Below, piece by piece: positions 52,362-60,190 of a stretch of 64,000 bases of DNA. The notes beneath the pieces are model-generated. The model made no database searches. It saw nothing but the letters and a program-made list of their open reading frames with translations, and was not told the origin of the DNA. The DNA lies in the NCBI RefSeq assembly GCF_004369205.1, contig NZ_QFGA01000003.1, forward strand, positions 310,001-374,000, read 5' to 3'. How positions within the stretch are numbered: position 1 is the first letter of the stretch; every line of letters begins with the position of its first letter. Both the position numbers and the translations under genes were made by a program. Source of the DNA: Pelotomaculum schinkii. GTDB lineage: Bacteria > Bacillota > Desulfotomaculia > Desulfotomaculales > Pelotomaculaceae.

Positions 52362-53402
52362 TCAGTCCTCCATTCTTATAATCTTTATATCTTCCTTGGT
52401 AATGGCACGGATATAGGGATTAATTGTCCGGTTTACCAAGCTGATTACCTCTTTTGCCGACAGATATACATAATTATGTCCTTGGTAGTCCCCAAAACTG
52501 CTGTAAGGCAGGGTTTGCACCGTAAAATCTTTTTCCGGGTCAAGCTGCATAACCTGGCGGGCGAACCATTGCATATCTCGCAGCGACAAATCGGTTTCCA
52601 CATGCTGTTGAAAGATATCGGCAAATTCAGGAATTTTAGAAATGTTGGAACCGGTTAACAATTCATCAACCAAGGCCATAAGAAAATGCTGTTGTATTTC
52701 TATACGGCCTATGTCGGCGTTTATGTAATTCCTGTATCTCACCAACTGCAAAGCCTTGTTCCCATCCAAAATTTGCAAGCCCTTTTTAAGATGAATGTGC
52801 AAGTCCTGGGCCGGGTCATCCCAATTCATGTCTTGGGGAACAGAGAATTTCACTCCCCCTATGGCATCGACCAACTCTTTAAAAGCTTCAAGGTCTACCA
52901 CAATATAGTAATGGGGTGAAAAACCCAATATGGATTTAATTTCTTCTTTTAATTGCTCCACGCCACCAACAGCATAGGCATCATTGATCTTTTTGGGATT
53001 TCGCGGCACATCCACCTGCGTGTCTCTTGGCACTGAGACAATATTGATCTTATGGCCGACAGTATCCAAGGAAACAACCATAATGGTGTCAGTGTGATAG
53101 CCGTCTTTGTCAGTTCCTATCACCAGAAATGTATAAAAGCCATCCTTGTAACCTTTGTCTGGCATAACCGGCCCGTCTCCGTTCTCCAAACTGGTCATAC
53201 CATAGCCTTGGTTAAGTCCCGGTGGACGGTTGAAGTACGTCCCTATAACAAAACCAAGTGTAAAAAAAATTGCCAGTACAGATAAACCTATTATTAACAA
53301 CAAGCGCAACTTCTTCCTGAATGAGCGATCTGGGAGATGGGGTGCGTTATGATTTTCCGAAGCTAAAACTGTTTTATTGCTAGAATGACCGAATCGACTC
53401 AT
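52362..53402 (-). CDS. LytR-CpsA-Psr (LCP) family cell-wall ligase
   Basis: 346 residues. Cytoplasmic basic N-terminus, TM helix LRLLLIIGLSVLAIFFTLGF (about 32-51), extracellular LCP domain with FLVIGTDKDGYHTDTIMVVS, INIVSVPRDTQVDVP, KKINDAYAVGG, then the Arg/Asp-rich LQLVRYRNYINADIGRIEIQ. LCP enzymes attach teichoic acids and other glycopolymers to peptidoglycan. Start ATG after aaagga. Head of the operon with BlaI and the M56 protease. Confidence 0.93.
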   Translation of the reverse strand: MSRFGHSSNKTVLASENHNAPHLPDRSFRKKLRLLLIIGLSVLAIFFTLGFVIGTYFNRPPGLNQGYGMTSLENGDGPVMPDKGYKDGFYTFLVIGTDKDGYHTDTIMVVSLDTVGHKINIVSVPRDTQVDVPRNPKKINDAYAVGGVEQLKEEIKSILGFSPHYYIVVDLEAFKELVDAIGGVKFSVPQDMNWDDPAQDLHIHLKKGLQILDGNKALQLVRYRNYINADIGRIEIQQHFLMALVDELLTGSNISKIPEFADIFQQHVETDLSLRDMQWFARQVMQLDPEKDFTVQTLPYSSFGDYQGHNYVYLSAKEVISLVNRTINPYIRAITKEDIKIIRMED

Positions 53403-53481
53403 GATAATAATCCTTTCAAATCAAATAAATGCAGATAATCAGCGTTTTTTGATTCTTTGTTATAAAAAATACACGCTCCAT

Positions 53482-53525
53482 GGAGTAAAATAGCAGTAGG
53501 CAGATGCCTACTGCTATTTTACTCC
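53482..53525. repeat. 44-base perfect palindrome upstream of the LCP operon
   Basis: Two 21-base arms (beginning ggagtaaaatagcag and ending ctgctattttactcc) separated by ga. It lies 80 bases before the LCP start. It could be a terminator of something lost, a strong cruciform, or the operator of the operon's BlaI protein. Confidence 0.85.
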
Positions 53526-53982
53526 TCTGTTTCCGTTTCTGTCAATGAATTTTGTAAGATGCAATAATAGTTTGTCGATGACAGGTACTGCCTATAGATA
53601 AAAGAAAAATCAACGCCGCCGTTTTCCTTTTCAAAAAATAGGATAGTGGAGGGTGTATTAAGTTTTAGAATGCGGCGGTATCAGGAGGTTGCCGCCGTGT
53701 TAAATCTGCATCGACATTATTCACCATTATGTGACCAATTAAAAAAAGCCTAAAGTGTATATGGAATAATTACAGCCTGCTGTGTGCTCACACACATTAC
53801 ACAATAGGAAATATATTCCTTTATGCTCGATTGGTTTTTATCCAGCCGGGCTTTTTTGCGTTTTATGGCAAATTATTTTTCGCATTTTGCCGTCTGCTTT
53901 GCCAAAATTTGGTTACCTGCCGTAGTAGTGGCGAAAGGGGAAGCAATCACCCGCCTTTGCGGACGCGAAGGGAGGTGAGAAC
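53526..53982. other. Gap before the Tn916-type tail
   Basis: No gene. Holds a hairpin ggcggta...ttgccgcc near 53672-53697, a terminator (gctcg...cgggc then TTTTTT, 53825-53857), and the segment 53825-53940 that is repeated at 40314-40425. The gaagcaatcacccgcc stretch before 53983 is the usual leader of this ICE sigma gene. Confidence 0.5.
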
Positions 53983-54408
53983 ATGAAGCCTCATTCCCAC
54001 GAAGAACACAAGCGGCACACCTTTGACAGCTTTTGCAAAAAGATACTCAAGCATGAAGCCCGCGACTATTACGACGAGTTGAAAAGACGCAGAAAACATG
54101 AAATATCTTTGGACGAGCTGTCCGAAAAGGATTGGGAGCAGTTGGCCGTCATGGACGAGTATTTCAAGGATACATACAGCTTTCGCGTGTTGGGCCACGA
54201 CATCACCGTGTCAGATGAACGCATAGGCGAAGCTCTGAAAGTCTTGCCAACGAACAAGCGCGACATTATCCTGCTGTCTTATTTCCTTGACATGACGGAC
54301 AGGGAAATCGGGGAACTCTTGAACCTTGTCCGGCGTACCGTTGCCTATCGTCGGACAAGCACTTTGCGGGAATTAAAAAAATTCATGGAGGGAAAAGCGG
54401 ATGAATAG
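53983..54408 (+). CDS. Tn916-type sigma-70-like regulator
   Basis: 141 residues: HTFDSFCKKILKHEARDYYD, ELKRRRKHEISLDELSEKD, then region-4-like VLPTNKRDIILLSYFLDMTD, REIGELLNLVRRTVAYRRTS. Corresponds to the small sigma factor upstream of the HTH gene, xis and int in Tn916-like elements. Start after gggaggt. Overlaps the next gene by eight bases. Confidence 0.9.
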   Translation: MKPHSHEEHKRHTFDSFCKKILKHEARDYYDELKRRRKHEISLDELSEKDWEQLAVMDEYFKDTYSFRVLGHDITVSDERIGEALKVLPTNKRDIILLSYFLDMTDREIGELLNLVRRTVAYRRTSTLRELKKFMEGKADE

Positions 54409-54653
54409 CACACGAAACGCTAAAACCGGTAATACCGGCTTGCTTCCCTTTCCCCGTCATTGCGGCTGCGGCTGGCGGCGACATCAACGCAATCAACACC
54501 GTTCTAAAACACTACGAGGGGTATATTGCTGCATTGTCCACAAGGCAGCTTTACGACGAAAACGGCAATCCCCATCTGTGCGTAGACCCTGAAATGCGAC
54601 GCAGACTGGGAACCAAACTCATAACCAAAATCCTGACGTTCAGGGTAGCTTAA
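54401..54653 (+). pseudogene. Tn916-type HTH gene (Orf8-like), frameshifted
   Basis: Starts MNSTRNAKTGNTGLLPFP; after the CCCC run at about 54457-54461 the family sequence continues in the next frame as AAGGDINAINTVLKHYEGYI, AALSTRQLYDENGNPHLCVD, LITKILTFRVA and stop at 54653. Length 250 bases between start and stop confirms one extra base. The protein made would stop early (about 63 residues of unrelated tail). Confidence 0.8.
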
Positions 54654-54656
54654 CCA

Positions 54657-54709
54657 AAGCCTGCTATGGGAGCGCGTTCCCCTTTCCACGCTCCCTGTGG
54701 CAGGCTTTT
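54657..54709 (+). terminator. Long hairpin after the HTH gene
   Basis: aagcctgc / gcaggctt arms with an inner gggagcg / cgctccc pair, then TTTT. Confidence 0.75.
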
Positions 54710-55206
54710 CATGCTTGCCATTCTACAAAAGTACATTCAACCTAATATGCTTTTGCAGGCTGACAAACGCCTTGCGTTCTTTGACAAAGAAAGCGCGGCA
54801 AAACATCGCGCAGCATAGGGCAAATCGGATACTTTCGGTCCATGCCGAGCCGGACGGCGGGTACGCCACGACTTCCCCAAGGGAACGAGCGATCACCACC
54901 CAGGCCGCAAAATGAGCGTGGCAGCTTGTGGGGCGACGACGCATGGGCCGGTACAATGATACTTCCGTCCAGCCACAGTCCGAGCGTTAAAAGCGTCGCA
55001 GGCAATGGGGATGGCCCGTCAGTATGGGGGGAGGTGAAATTCCTATGAGGGCGGTCAGCCGCCGTCCATCCGATAAGCCGTATAACGATGGAACCGTAAA
55101 CAAAAACGCAGGTCAGGGGTGCGCTCGTTTGTGTGAGCACACGTCTCCAATCATGGTGCGCCCCTGTTGCCTGCATTGTAATTTTTGAGTAGAAGGAGCT
55201 GATGCG
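54710..55206. other. GC-rich non-coding region between HTH gene and xis
   Basis: About 500 bases with no convincing ORF on either strand, rich in short inverted repeats (for example gtgtgagcacac near 55131-55143). Same place as the long intergenic region of related elements, where regulatory RNA or Xis/Int binding sites would be expected. Function not shown. Confidence 0.45.
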
Positions 55207-55428
55207 TTGCTGAAAAGCAATGAAGCATATAAGCTGATTTTTCAGGAATACCCGGATGTGGTCAATGTGGAGCAAATGTGTGAAATGCTTGGCGGTATCA
55301 GCACAAAAACCGCATACCGCCTTTTGCGGCAAAATCAGATTAAGCATTTCAAAATAGGGAGAACGTATAAAATCCCCAAGCTCCATATTTTTGAATACCT
55401 GGCGGTCGTGCAGGAATCCGATGCGTAA
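55207..55428 (+). CDS. Excisionase-like HTH protein (Xis)
   Basis: 73 residues, TTG start with aaggag eight bases upstream. MerR-like excisionase fold: YPDVVNVEQMCEMLGGISTK, TAYRLLRQNQIKHFKIGRTY, KIPKLHIFEYL. Adjacent to the integrase, as in Tn916-type elements. Confidence 0.88.
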   Translation: MLKSNEAYKLIFQEYPDVVNVEQMCEMLGGISTKTAYRLLRQNQIKHFKIGRTYKIPKLHIFEYLAVVQESDA

Positions 55429-55530
55429 AACATCGCTCGCACCTTTGCAAGATATTTTGGAGCCTGCTACACTAAACCCGTCAATGGTAGGTGAATATGG
55501 ACTGTTACTGATTTAAGGAGGCAAGAATTC

Positions 55531-57006
55531 ATGGTAACAGGACACCTGCGAGAAAAAAATGGCTATTTCCAGATGATCCTCACCTATAAGGATATGAACG
55601 GAAAGCGCCAAACCAAGTCTGTCAGCACGGGACTTCCCGTCAAGGGGAATAAAAAGCGCGCCGAAGCGCTGCTTTGGAAAACCAGGCAAGAGTTTAATCC
55701 CGACACGGGAATGAGTGACAAAAACGCTTTGTTTGCCGACTTCCTAAAAAAATGGCTGCAGGAGGTTATCAACAGAGTGGACGCCGACACCTACGCCCTC
55801 TATGCGTACGATGCCAAAACCTTCATCATCCCTTACTTTAAGGATACCGCCGTTACGGTGGTGAAAATAAAGCCGGGGGACATCGAAGGCTACTATCAGT
55901 ACGAGAGAACAGAAAAAAACGCTTTAAACACCGCCCTGCTCCAATATCACGAGGTCATCAAGGAAGCCTTGGCCTATGCCGTGGAGCTTGAATTAATTAG
56001 GGATAATCCGGCCGACAAGGTAAACCCGATTTCCGGCGAGGTGCGGATGCTGTTTACCGACTTCCTGCTGGAATGGCTGGAGATGATCAAGCACAATGTG
56101 GAAATGACCACCTACGCCTCTTACGCTGTTTGCATCAAGAGCTGTATTATTCCTTACTTTGAGGGCTTCAAGCTTACGTTGAAAGATGTAACGCCGAAGC
56201 ACATCCAGGACTATTATCAGTACGAGCTGAACGAGAAAGGCTTAAGCGCCTGCACGGTGATCCACCGCCATGCCAACATTCGCAAGGCATTGCAGTACGC
56301 TTTCAAGGTGGGCCTGATCGCCTTTAACCCCGCCGACCGGATTGAGCGGCCCAAACCCGGGAAATTCGTAGCCAGTATTTATGATTCCAACGAATTGGAA
56401 GCCTTGTTCGCCGTCGTGAAAAACAAGCCGATAGAGCTGGCCGTTATCTTGGGCGCGTTTTACGGACTGCGCCGCAGTGAAATCGTCGGGCTGAAATGGG
56501 ACGCGATTGACTTTGGAAAAAAGACGCTGACCATCAAGCACACCGTAACCGAGGTAAGGGTGGACGGAAAAGCCATCATCGTGGAAAAGGACCGGACCAA
56601 AACCAAGTCCAGCCACCGTACCCTGCCGCTGGTAGAGCCCTTTGAAAAGCTTCTCCGGCGGCTGAAGGAAGAGCAGGAGCGCAATCAAAAAGTATGTGGA
56701 AAAACCTATTGCCGTGAGTATATCGGCTACATCTACGTGAACGAGTTGGGAGAACGGATCAAGCCGGGCTATATCACCCAGAATTTCGCGCTCACGCTGA
56801 AAAACCACGGCCTCAAAAAAATCCGCTTTCACGACCTGCGCCATAGCTGCGCCAGTTTGTTGTACGCCAACGGAGTCAGTCTGAAAGAGATCCAGGAGTG
56901 GCTGGGGCACAGTGATATTTCCACCACCTCGAACATCTACACCCACCTGGATTTCAGTTCCAAGGTCGCTTCGGCCAACGCCATCATCGGCATATATCCC
57001 TCCTGA
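55531..57006 (+). CDS. int: Tyrosine recombinase (Tn916-type integrase) with duplicated core-binding domain
   Basis: 491 residues, start after aaggaggc. N-terminal arm-binding domain (GHLREKNGYFQMILTYKDMN). Then two successive core-binding domains: about 70-170 (LFADFLKKWLQEVINRVDAD, FIIPYFKD, GYYQYERTEKNAL, DNPADK) and about 175-280 (LFTDFLLEWLEMIKHNVEMT, IIPYFEGF, DYYQYELNEKGLS, FNPADR). Catalytic domain with GLRRSEIVGLKWDAIDF (Arg), HDLRHSCASLL (HxxR) and WLGHSDISTTSNIYTH (His...Tyr). Usual length is about 380-410 residues; the extra 100 is the duplication. It ends 170 bases from the 3' end of a tRNA-Leu gene. Confidence 0.95.
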   Translation: MVTGHLREKNGYFQMILTYKDMNGKRQTKSVSTGLPVKGNKKRAEALLWKTRQEFNPDTGMSDKNALFADFLKKWLQEVINRVDADTYALYAYDAKTFIIPYFKDTAVTVVKIKPGDIEGYYQYERTEKNALNTALLQYHEVIKEALAYAVELELIRDNPADKVNPISGEVRMLFTDFLLEWLEMIKHNVEMTTYASYAVCIKSCIIPYFEGFKLTLKDVTPKHIQDYYQYELNEKGLSACTVIHRHANIRKALQYAFKVGLIAFNPADRIERPKPGKFVASIYDSNELEALFAVVKNKPIELAVILGAFYGLRRSEIVGLKWDAIDFGKKTLTIKHTVTEVRVDGKAIIVEKDRTKTKSSHRTLPLVEPFEKLLRRLKEEQERNQKVCGKTYCREYIGYIYVNELGERIKPGYITQNFALTLKNHGLKKIRFHDLRHSCASLLYANGVSLKEIQEWLGHSDISTTSNIYTHLDFSSKVASANAIIGIYPS

Positions 57007-57176
57007 CATCCCTCCAAAGCGGGCGGAATGCCAGGTAAAAAGGGAGATGAGAGCACTGCGAATATGCTCTAAAATGTATTATGTAACGGTATGCGGGACG
57101 GCAAACAGAAGGTATCGCCAGAAAAGAAAAAAGCCCTCAAATCCGCTTGTGTCGCGGCTTTAAGAGCGATTGTTTC

Positions 57177-57262
57177 TGGTGCCGATGGCCGGAGTCGAAC
57201 CGGCATGGAGGTTATCCAACGGTTTTTGAGACCGCCGCGTCTGCCAATTCCGCCACATCGGC
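57177..57262 (-). tRNA. tRNA-Leu, anticodon CAA
   Basis: 86 bases on the minus strand with CCA encoded. Acceptor gccgatg / catcggc, discriminator A; D arm gcg...cgc with ggc loop; anticodon loop ctCAAaa; long variable arm (ggataacctcc), T arm gccgg ttcgact ccggc. The 3' end faces the integrase gene, so it is the likely attachment site of the element. Confidence 0.95.
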
Positions 57263-57435
57263 ATATATAAGCAATGACTATTTTAGCAGAAATCAGTTCC
57301 CCAGTCAATGGGCCTGGTGAGGTGGATGCTGTCAAGTTAAAGTGGGTCGTATCCGATAATTTCCAATGCAACTCAACCAGGTTATAAATTTGACACGATA
57401 TAGATTGCAAAAAATTTAAAACACGGTGGCGGCGG

Positions 57436-57565
57436 CCTTGACTGCCACCCCCACGCATGGTCTGATAAAACATGCCGACGGGGTGGCTCCGGGAACATGT
57501 CTACAAAGATAGCGAACCCGTCGTTTCTCCCATTATACCATGCGTGTGGCCCCCGGCAGTCAAGG
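57436..57565. repeat. Nested inverted-repeat structure
   Basis: Three nested arms: ccttgactgcc (57436-57446) with ggcagtcaagg (57555-57565); cacgcatggt (57452-57461) with accatgcgtg (57537-57546); cgacggg (57476-57482) with cccgtcg (57517-57523). Together they make a 130-base imperfect hairpin, like a MITE or a structured RNA, just outside the ISLre2 gene. Confidence 0.8.
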
Positions 57566-57618
57566 CTACCCTGACGGCGCCGCCCAAAAAAAGCCTCAGG
57601 GATTCACCAAAAACATGT

Positions 57619-59118
57619 CTAAAAAATCCAATCTAAAGTGAGACGGCTAATTAGTAATGCCAGTTCCCGGCTTTTCTGATTGGGTCCATAAGCTGCCGGC
57701 AAGGATGCCCGTACCCAATCCCCAGGATCTTTTGCAGCCAGGCCATCTGTTTGTCTTCTGGCCCAATAGCCGTCCTGAACTCGTACCGGCTCACTCTCTG
57801 GAGTAGGCGGCCCTGGCAGGCGAAGAATATCTATAAGATTACCGTTTCTTTTTGCACAACGAACATGGGCGAGATTGTCAGATCCGTTTACCGACCAGGA
57901 AGCCCCCTGATGTTTAAACCGACGGGCAATGGTATGCCCCACATTGGGTTCGATAACTCCCAATCCCCGGGCCGGGGAAGGGCAGGGACGGTTTCTTTCC
58001 CGCCAGTCGGTAATCCCTTCCCAAACGCTATTGATTAGGCTTTGGAAAGCTCTTAGTTTTTCTTTTCTGGTTTCGTTTGGTTCTTCAATGATCAACGTCC
58101 TTAAAAACATATTGAAAGCGGCCCGGCTGTTCGTGTCGTTCGTATAGAGGATTTTCTCGAGTTTTTTTCTGTGCTGGGGGTTAAACAGGCTAATAAGATC
58201 CCTTTTTAAGTGGAACCGGCAGTATTGATATTCGGCCCCTAAAAGATCGGCTCCTTCCCGGATCCAGTCGGCTCCGTCCCCGGCAATAATTTTTCTTGGG
58301 CAGCCGTCAAGATCGTAGAGCCGGCTTAAACGCCGTTCTAAGGCGCCCCAAAATTCTTCTCCTTTTCCGTGGTAAATGAAGTAAGTGGGGTTGATCAGTT
58401 TTGCTCTGCCATTCGGACCTTCTTCCCACCCTTCATAAACTACCGCTGTTTTTAACTCAAAGCGTCTCTGCTCACTTCTTTTGTGCCGGCGCTGTTGTTT
58501 GATCATCGCTCCGTCTACTTCGACAACCAATAAAGGGACAACACGGATACCGGTACCGTCTAAGCCAGTTTCCCCATCCCATTTCTTGAGGTGTTCACCG
58601 GCTACTTGGACATCCCGATGGATGGTCTCGTGGCTGATGCTCACCCCCAAAGTGGTCTTTAAGGTTTCTTTTGCCTTCCTGTAGGTTTGTTCGGCGGCAA
58701 GCATTACGGCTATTTCGCTCAACCGGGCAGAGACATGCGCTCTTGCTGGTATACCCAGCAGTTCGTCCAGCAAAAAGGTGTAAGCGTAAGCTCCGCTTAA
58801 AGTGCGCTTTTTGTAGTAGCGTCTTGGGTAGCTGAGCACCCCCAGGGTGGTTTCGAGGCTTCGCTCCCTTATTTCAACTACTTCCCAACCCTCCCGTTCG
58901 GCCGAGTAAAGTATGAGCCGATCAAGGTGTTCTAAAAATGCAGTCAGCATCTGAATCAAGTAGTCTCTGGCAATGGTAAATAGTTCTTTTTCTAAAGTAT
59001 TGAAATTTGTCTTTCCGGCAAGTACACTGTTAAGTAAAGTACTCACTCTTTTCTCTTGCAGCCAGGAACTTTCTTTCAGATAGTCTTGGGCTGCTTGGAT
59101 TTGGGGTGATGTATTCAC
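57619..59118 (-). CDS. ISLre2-family transposase (UPF0236)
   Basis: 499 residues: GVLSYPRRYYKKRTLSGAYA, AEQTYRKAKETLKTTLGVSI, LLVVEVDGAMIKQQRR (likely first Asp), KIIAGDGADWIREGADLLGA (second Asp), YCRFHLKRDLISLF, then RNGNLIDILRLPG. Whole-length match to the ISLre2 type. Start ATG near 59118 after a gaggtttctt leader. Element ends not resolved; inverted gaagaaacctcc/ggaggttttcttc pairs occur at 59122-59170. Confidence 0.9.
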   Translation of the reverse strand: MNTSPQIQAAQDYLKESSWLQEKRVSTLLNSVLAGKTNFNTLEKELFTIARDYLIQMLTAFLEHLDRLILYSAEREGWEVVEIRERSLETTLGVLSYPRRYYKKRTLSGAYAYTFLLDELLGIPARAHVSARLSEIAVMLAAEQTYRKAKETLKTTLGVSISHETIHRDVQVAGEHLKKWDGETGLDGTGIRVVPLLVVEVDGAMIKQQRRHKRSEQRRFELKTAVVYEGWEEGPNGRAKLINPTYFIYHGKGEEFWGALERRLSRLYDLDGCPRKIIAGDGADWIREGADLLGAEYQYCRFHLKRDLISLFNPQHRKKLEKILYTNDTNSRAAFNMFLRTLIIEEPNETRKEKLRAFQSLINSVWEGITDWRERNRPCPSPARGLGVIEPNVGHTIARRFKHQGASWSVNGSDNLAHVRCAKRNGNLIDILRLPGPPTPESEPVRVQDGYWARRQTDGLAAKDPGDWVRASLPAAYGPNQKSRELALLISRLTLDWIF

Positions 59119-59320
59119 TAGAAGAAACCTCCTTTGTCGGTTTGGCTTACTTGCATTGGAGGTTTTCTTCTTTTCTCCGTGGAAAAACTCCTTGTCTTTT
59201 CGCCTGGAGATTACTGGTGATCACCCACAGTTATTTTACAGCTACGGTGAGGTGGTGTGTTTGTTCTGTGATAATGTCACCCTGAAATATTTCTGAGAAA
59301 ATGTCACCCCCCTGTCTATT
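59119..59320. other. Right flank of the ISLre2 gene
   Basis: Contains two inverted gaaacctcc-like segments (59122-59135 and 59155-59170) that may be the element's leader, and the repeated text ataatgtcaccctgaaatatt / aaatgtcacccc. No gene. Confidence 0.35.
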
Positions 59321-59413
59321 CGTGAATGGGACTGTCCTTGCTGTGGAGCGCATCATGACCGTGACGTTAATGCTGCTGTCAACCTGAAGAAGTATGCAAG
59401 AAGTGTTGCTTGA
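59321..59413 (+). pseudogene. C-terminal fragment of a TnpB-type nuclease
   Basis: 30 codons to a stop: [20 protein letters not shown] then [10 protein letters not shown]. This is the zinc-ribbon CPxCG plus third RuvC Asp ([10 protein letters not shown]) of IS200/IS605 TnpB. All earlier parts are missing. The bases that follow (59414-59530, hairpin-rich) may be the old right end. Confidence 0.88.
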
Positions 59414-59645
59414 AAATTGAGTACCGGAATTTCTCCGGGAATTTACGCCTGTAGAGATCCCTCTGGCAGGGATGGAAAACCATCAGTCACGGGTCGATGA
59501 TGCAGGAATTTCGTAGTAGAAATATTTTTCTATGAAGAAAGGAACGGCGAAGCAAAAAGGAAGCAAAAGAACCGTCCCCCTGCTTCCCTTGCTGCCTTAT
59601 TAAATTATCTTATAGTTGTCCGCAGTAGTGACTATATTTATTTTC

Positions 59646-59674
59646 TTGTCATAGACTGTGGTAGCCTGTAAAAT
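59646..59674 (+). promoter_or_regulatory. Promoter of the NifU-C gene
   Basis: TTGTCA (59646-59651), 17 bases, TAAAAT (59669-59674); 78 bases before the ATG, with a gccgg/ccggc hairpin in the leader (59700-59722). Confidence 0.6.
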
Positions 59675-59751
59675 GAGGTTTGGACAAAAGTCACAGGGCC
59701 GGCTGGTTCAATTACCGGCTTGTAAGGTAGACCAAAAGGGGGTGCGGGAAT

Positions 59752-59973
59752 ATGAAAGAAAAAGTACAGGAGGCTCTAAATAAGGTGCGTCCTTATTTGC
59801 AAAGAGACGGCGGAGACGTTGAACTTATTGATGTCACGGAGGACGGGGAAGTCAAGGTGCGCTTGAAAGGCGCCTGTGGCGGCTGTCCTGGCGCGCAGAT
59901 TACCCTCAAGCAGGGCATTGAGCGGGTGCTTAAGCAGGAAATTCCTGAAGTAAAACGAGTAACTCCCGTTTGA
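59752..59973 (+). CDS. NifU C-terminal-domain iron-sulfur scaffold protein
   Basis: 73 residues: [57 protein letters not shown]. The CGGC (CxxC) pair binds a transferable Fe-S cluster. Start after gggggtg. A terminator follows, then a close paralogue. Confidence 0.95.
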   Translation: MKEKVQEALNKVRPYLQRDGGDVELIDVTEDGEVKVRLKGACGGCPGAQITLKQGIERVLKQEIPEVKRVTPV

Positions 59974-59987
59974 GTTTAACAAGGAAG

Positions 59988-60028
59988 AAAAACCCTTGCT
60001 CTACCAGTGCAGGGGTTTTATTTTTTTC
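59988..60028 (+). terminator. Terminator between the NifU-C paralogues
   Basis: aaaacccttgc / gcaggggtttt stem (59988-59999, 60009-60019) followed by attttttt. Confidence 0.85.
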
Positions 60029-60190
60029 GACAGCTTATAATTAAAAATACTTATGCTTAATGTTGAGAATATAAGGTTTTCTTCTTGTCTTAAATCATTT
60101 CAGCAGGTAAAATAGGGTTATTGGCAGACAGGCTACATAAAAAGAGGTTTAGACAATAATAATATCTCTATGTGGAAAGGAGGTTTAACC

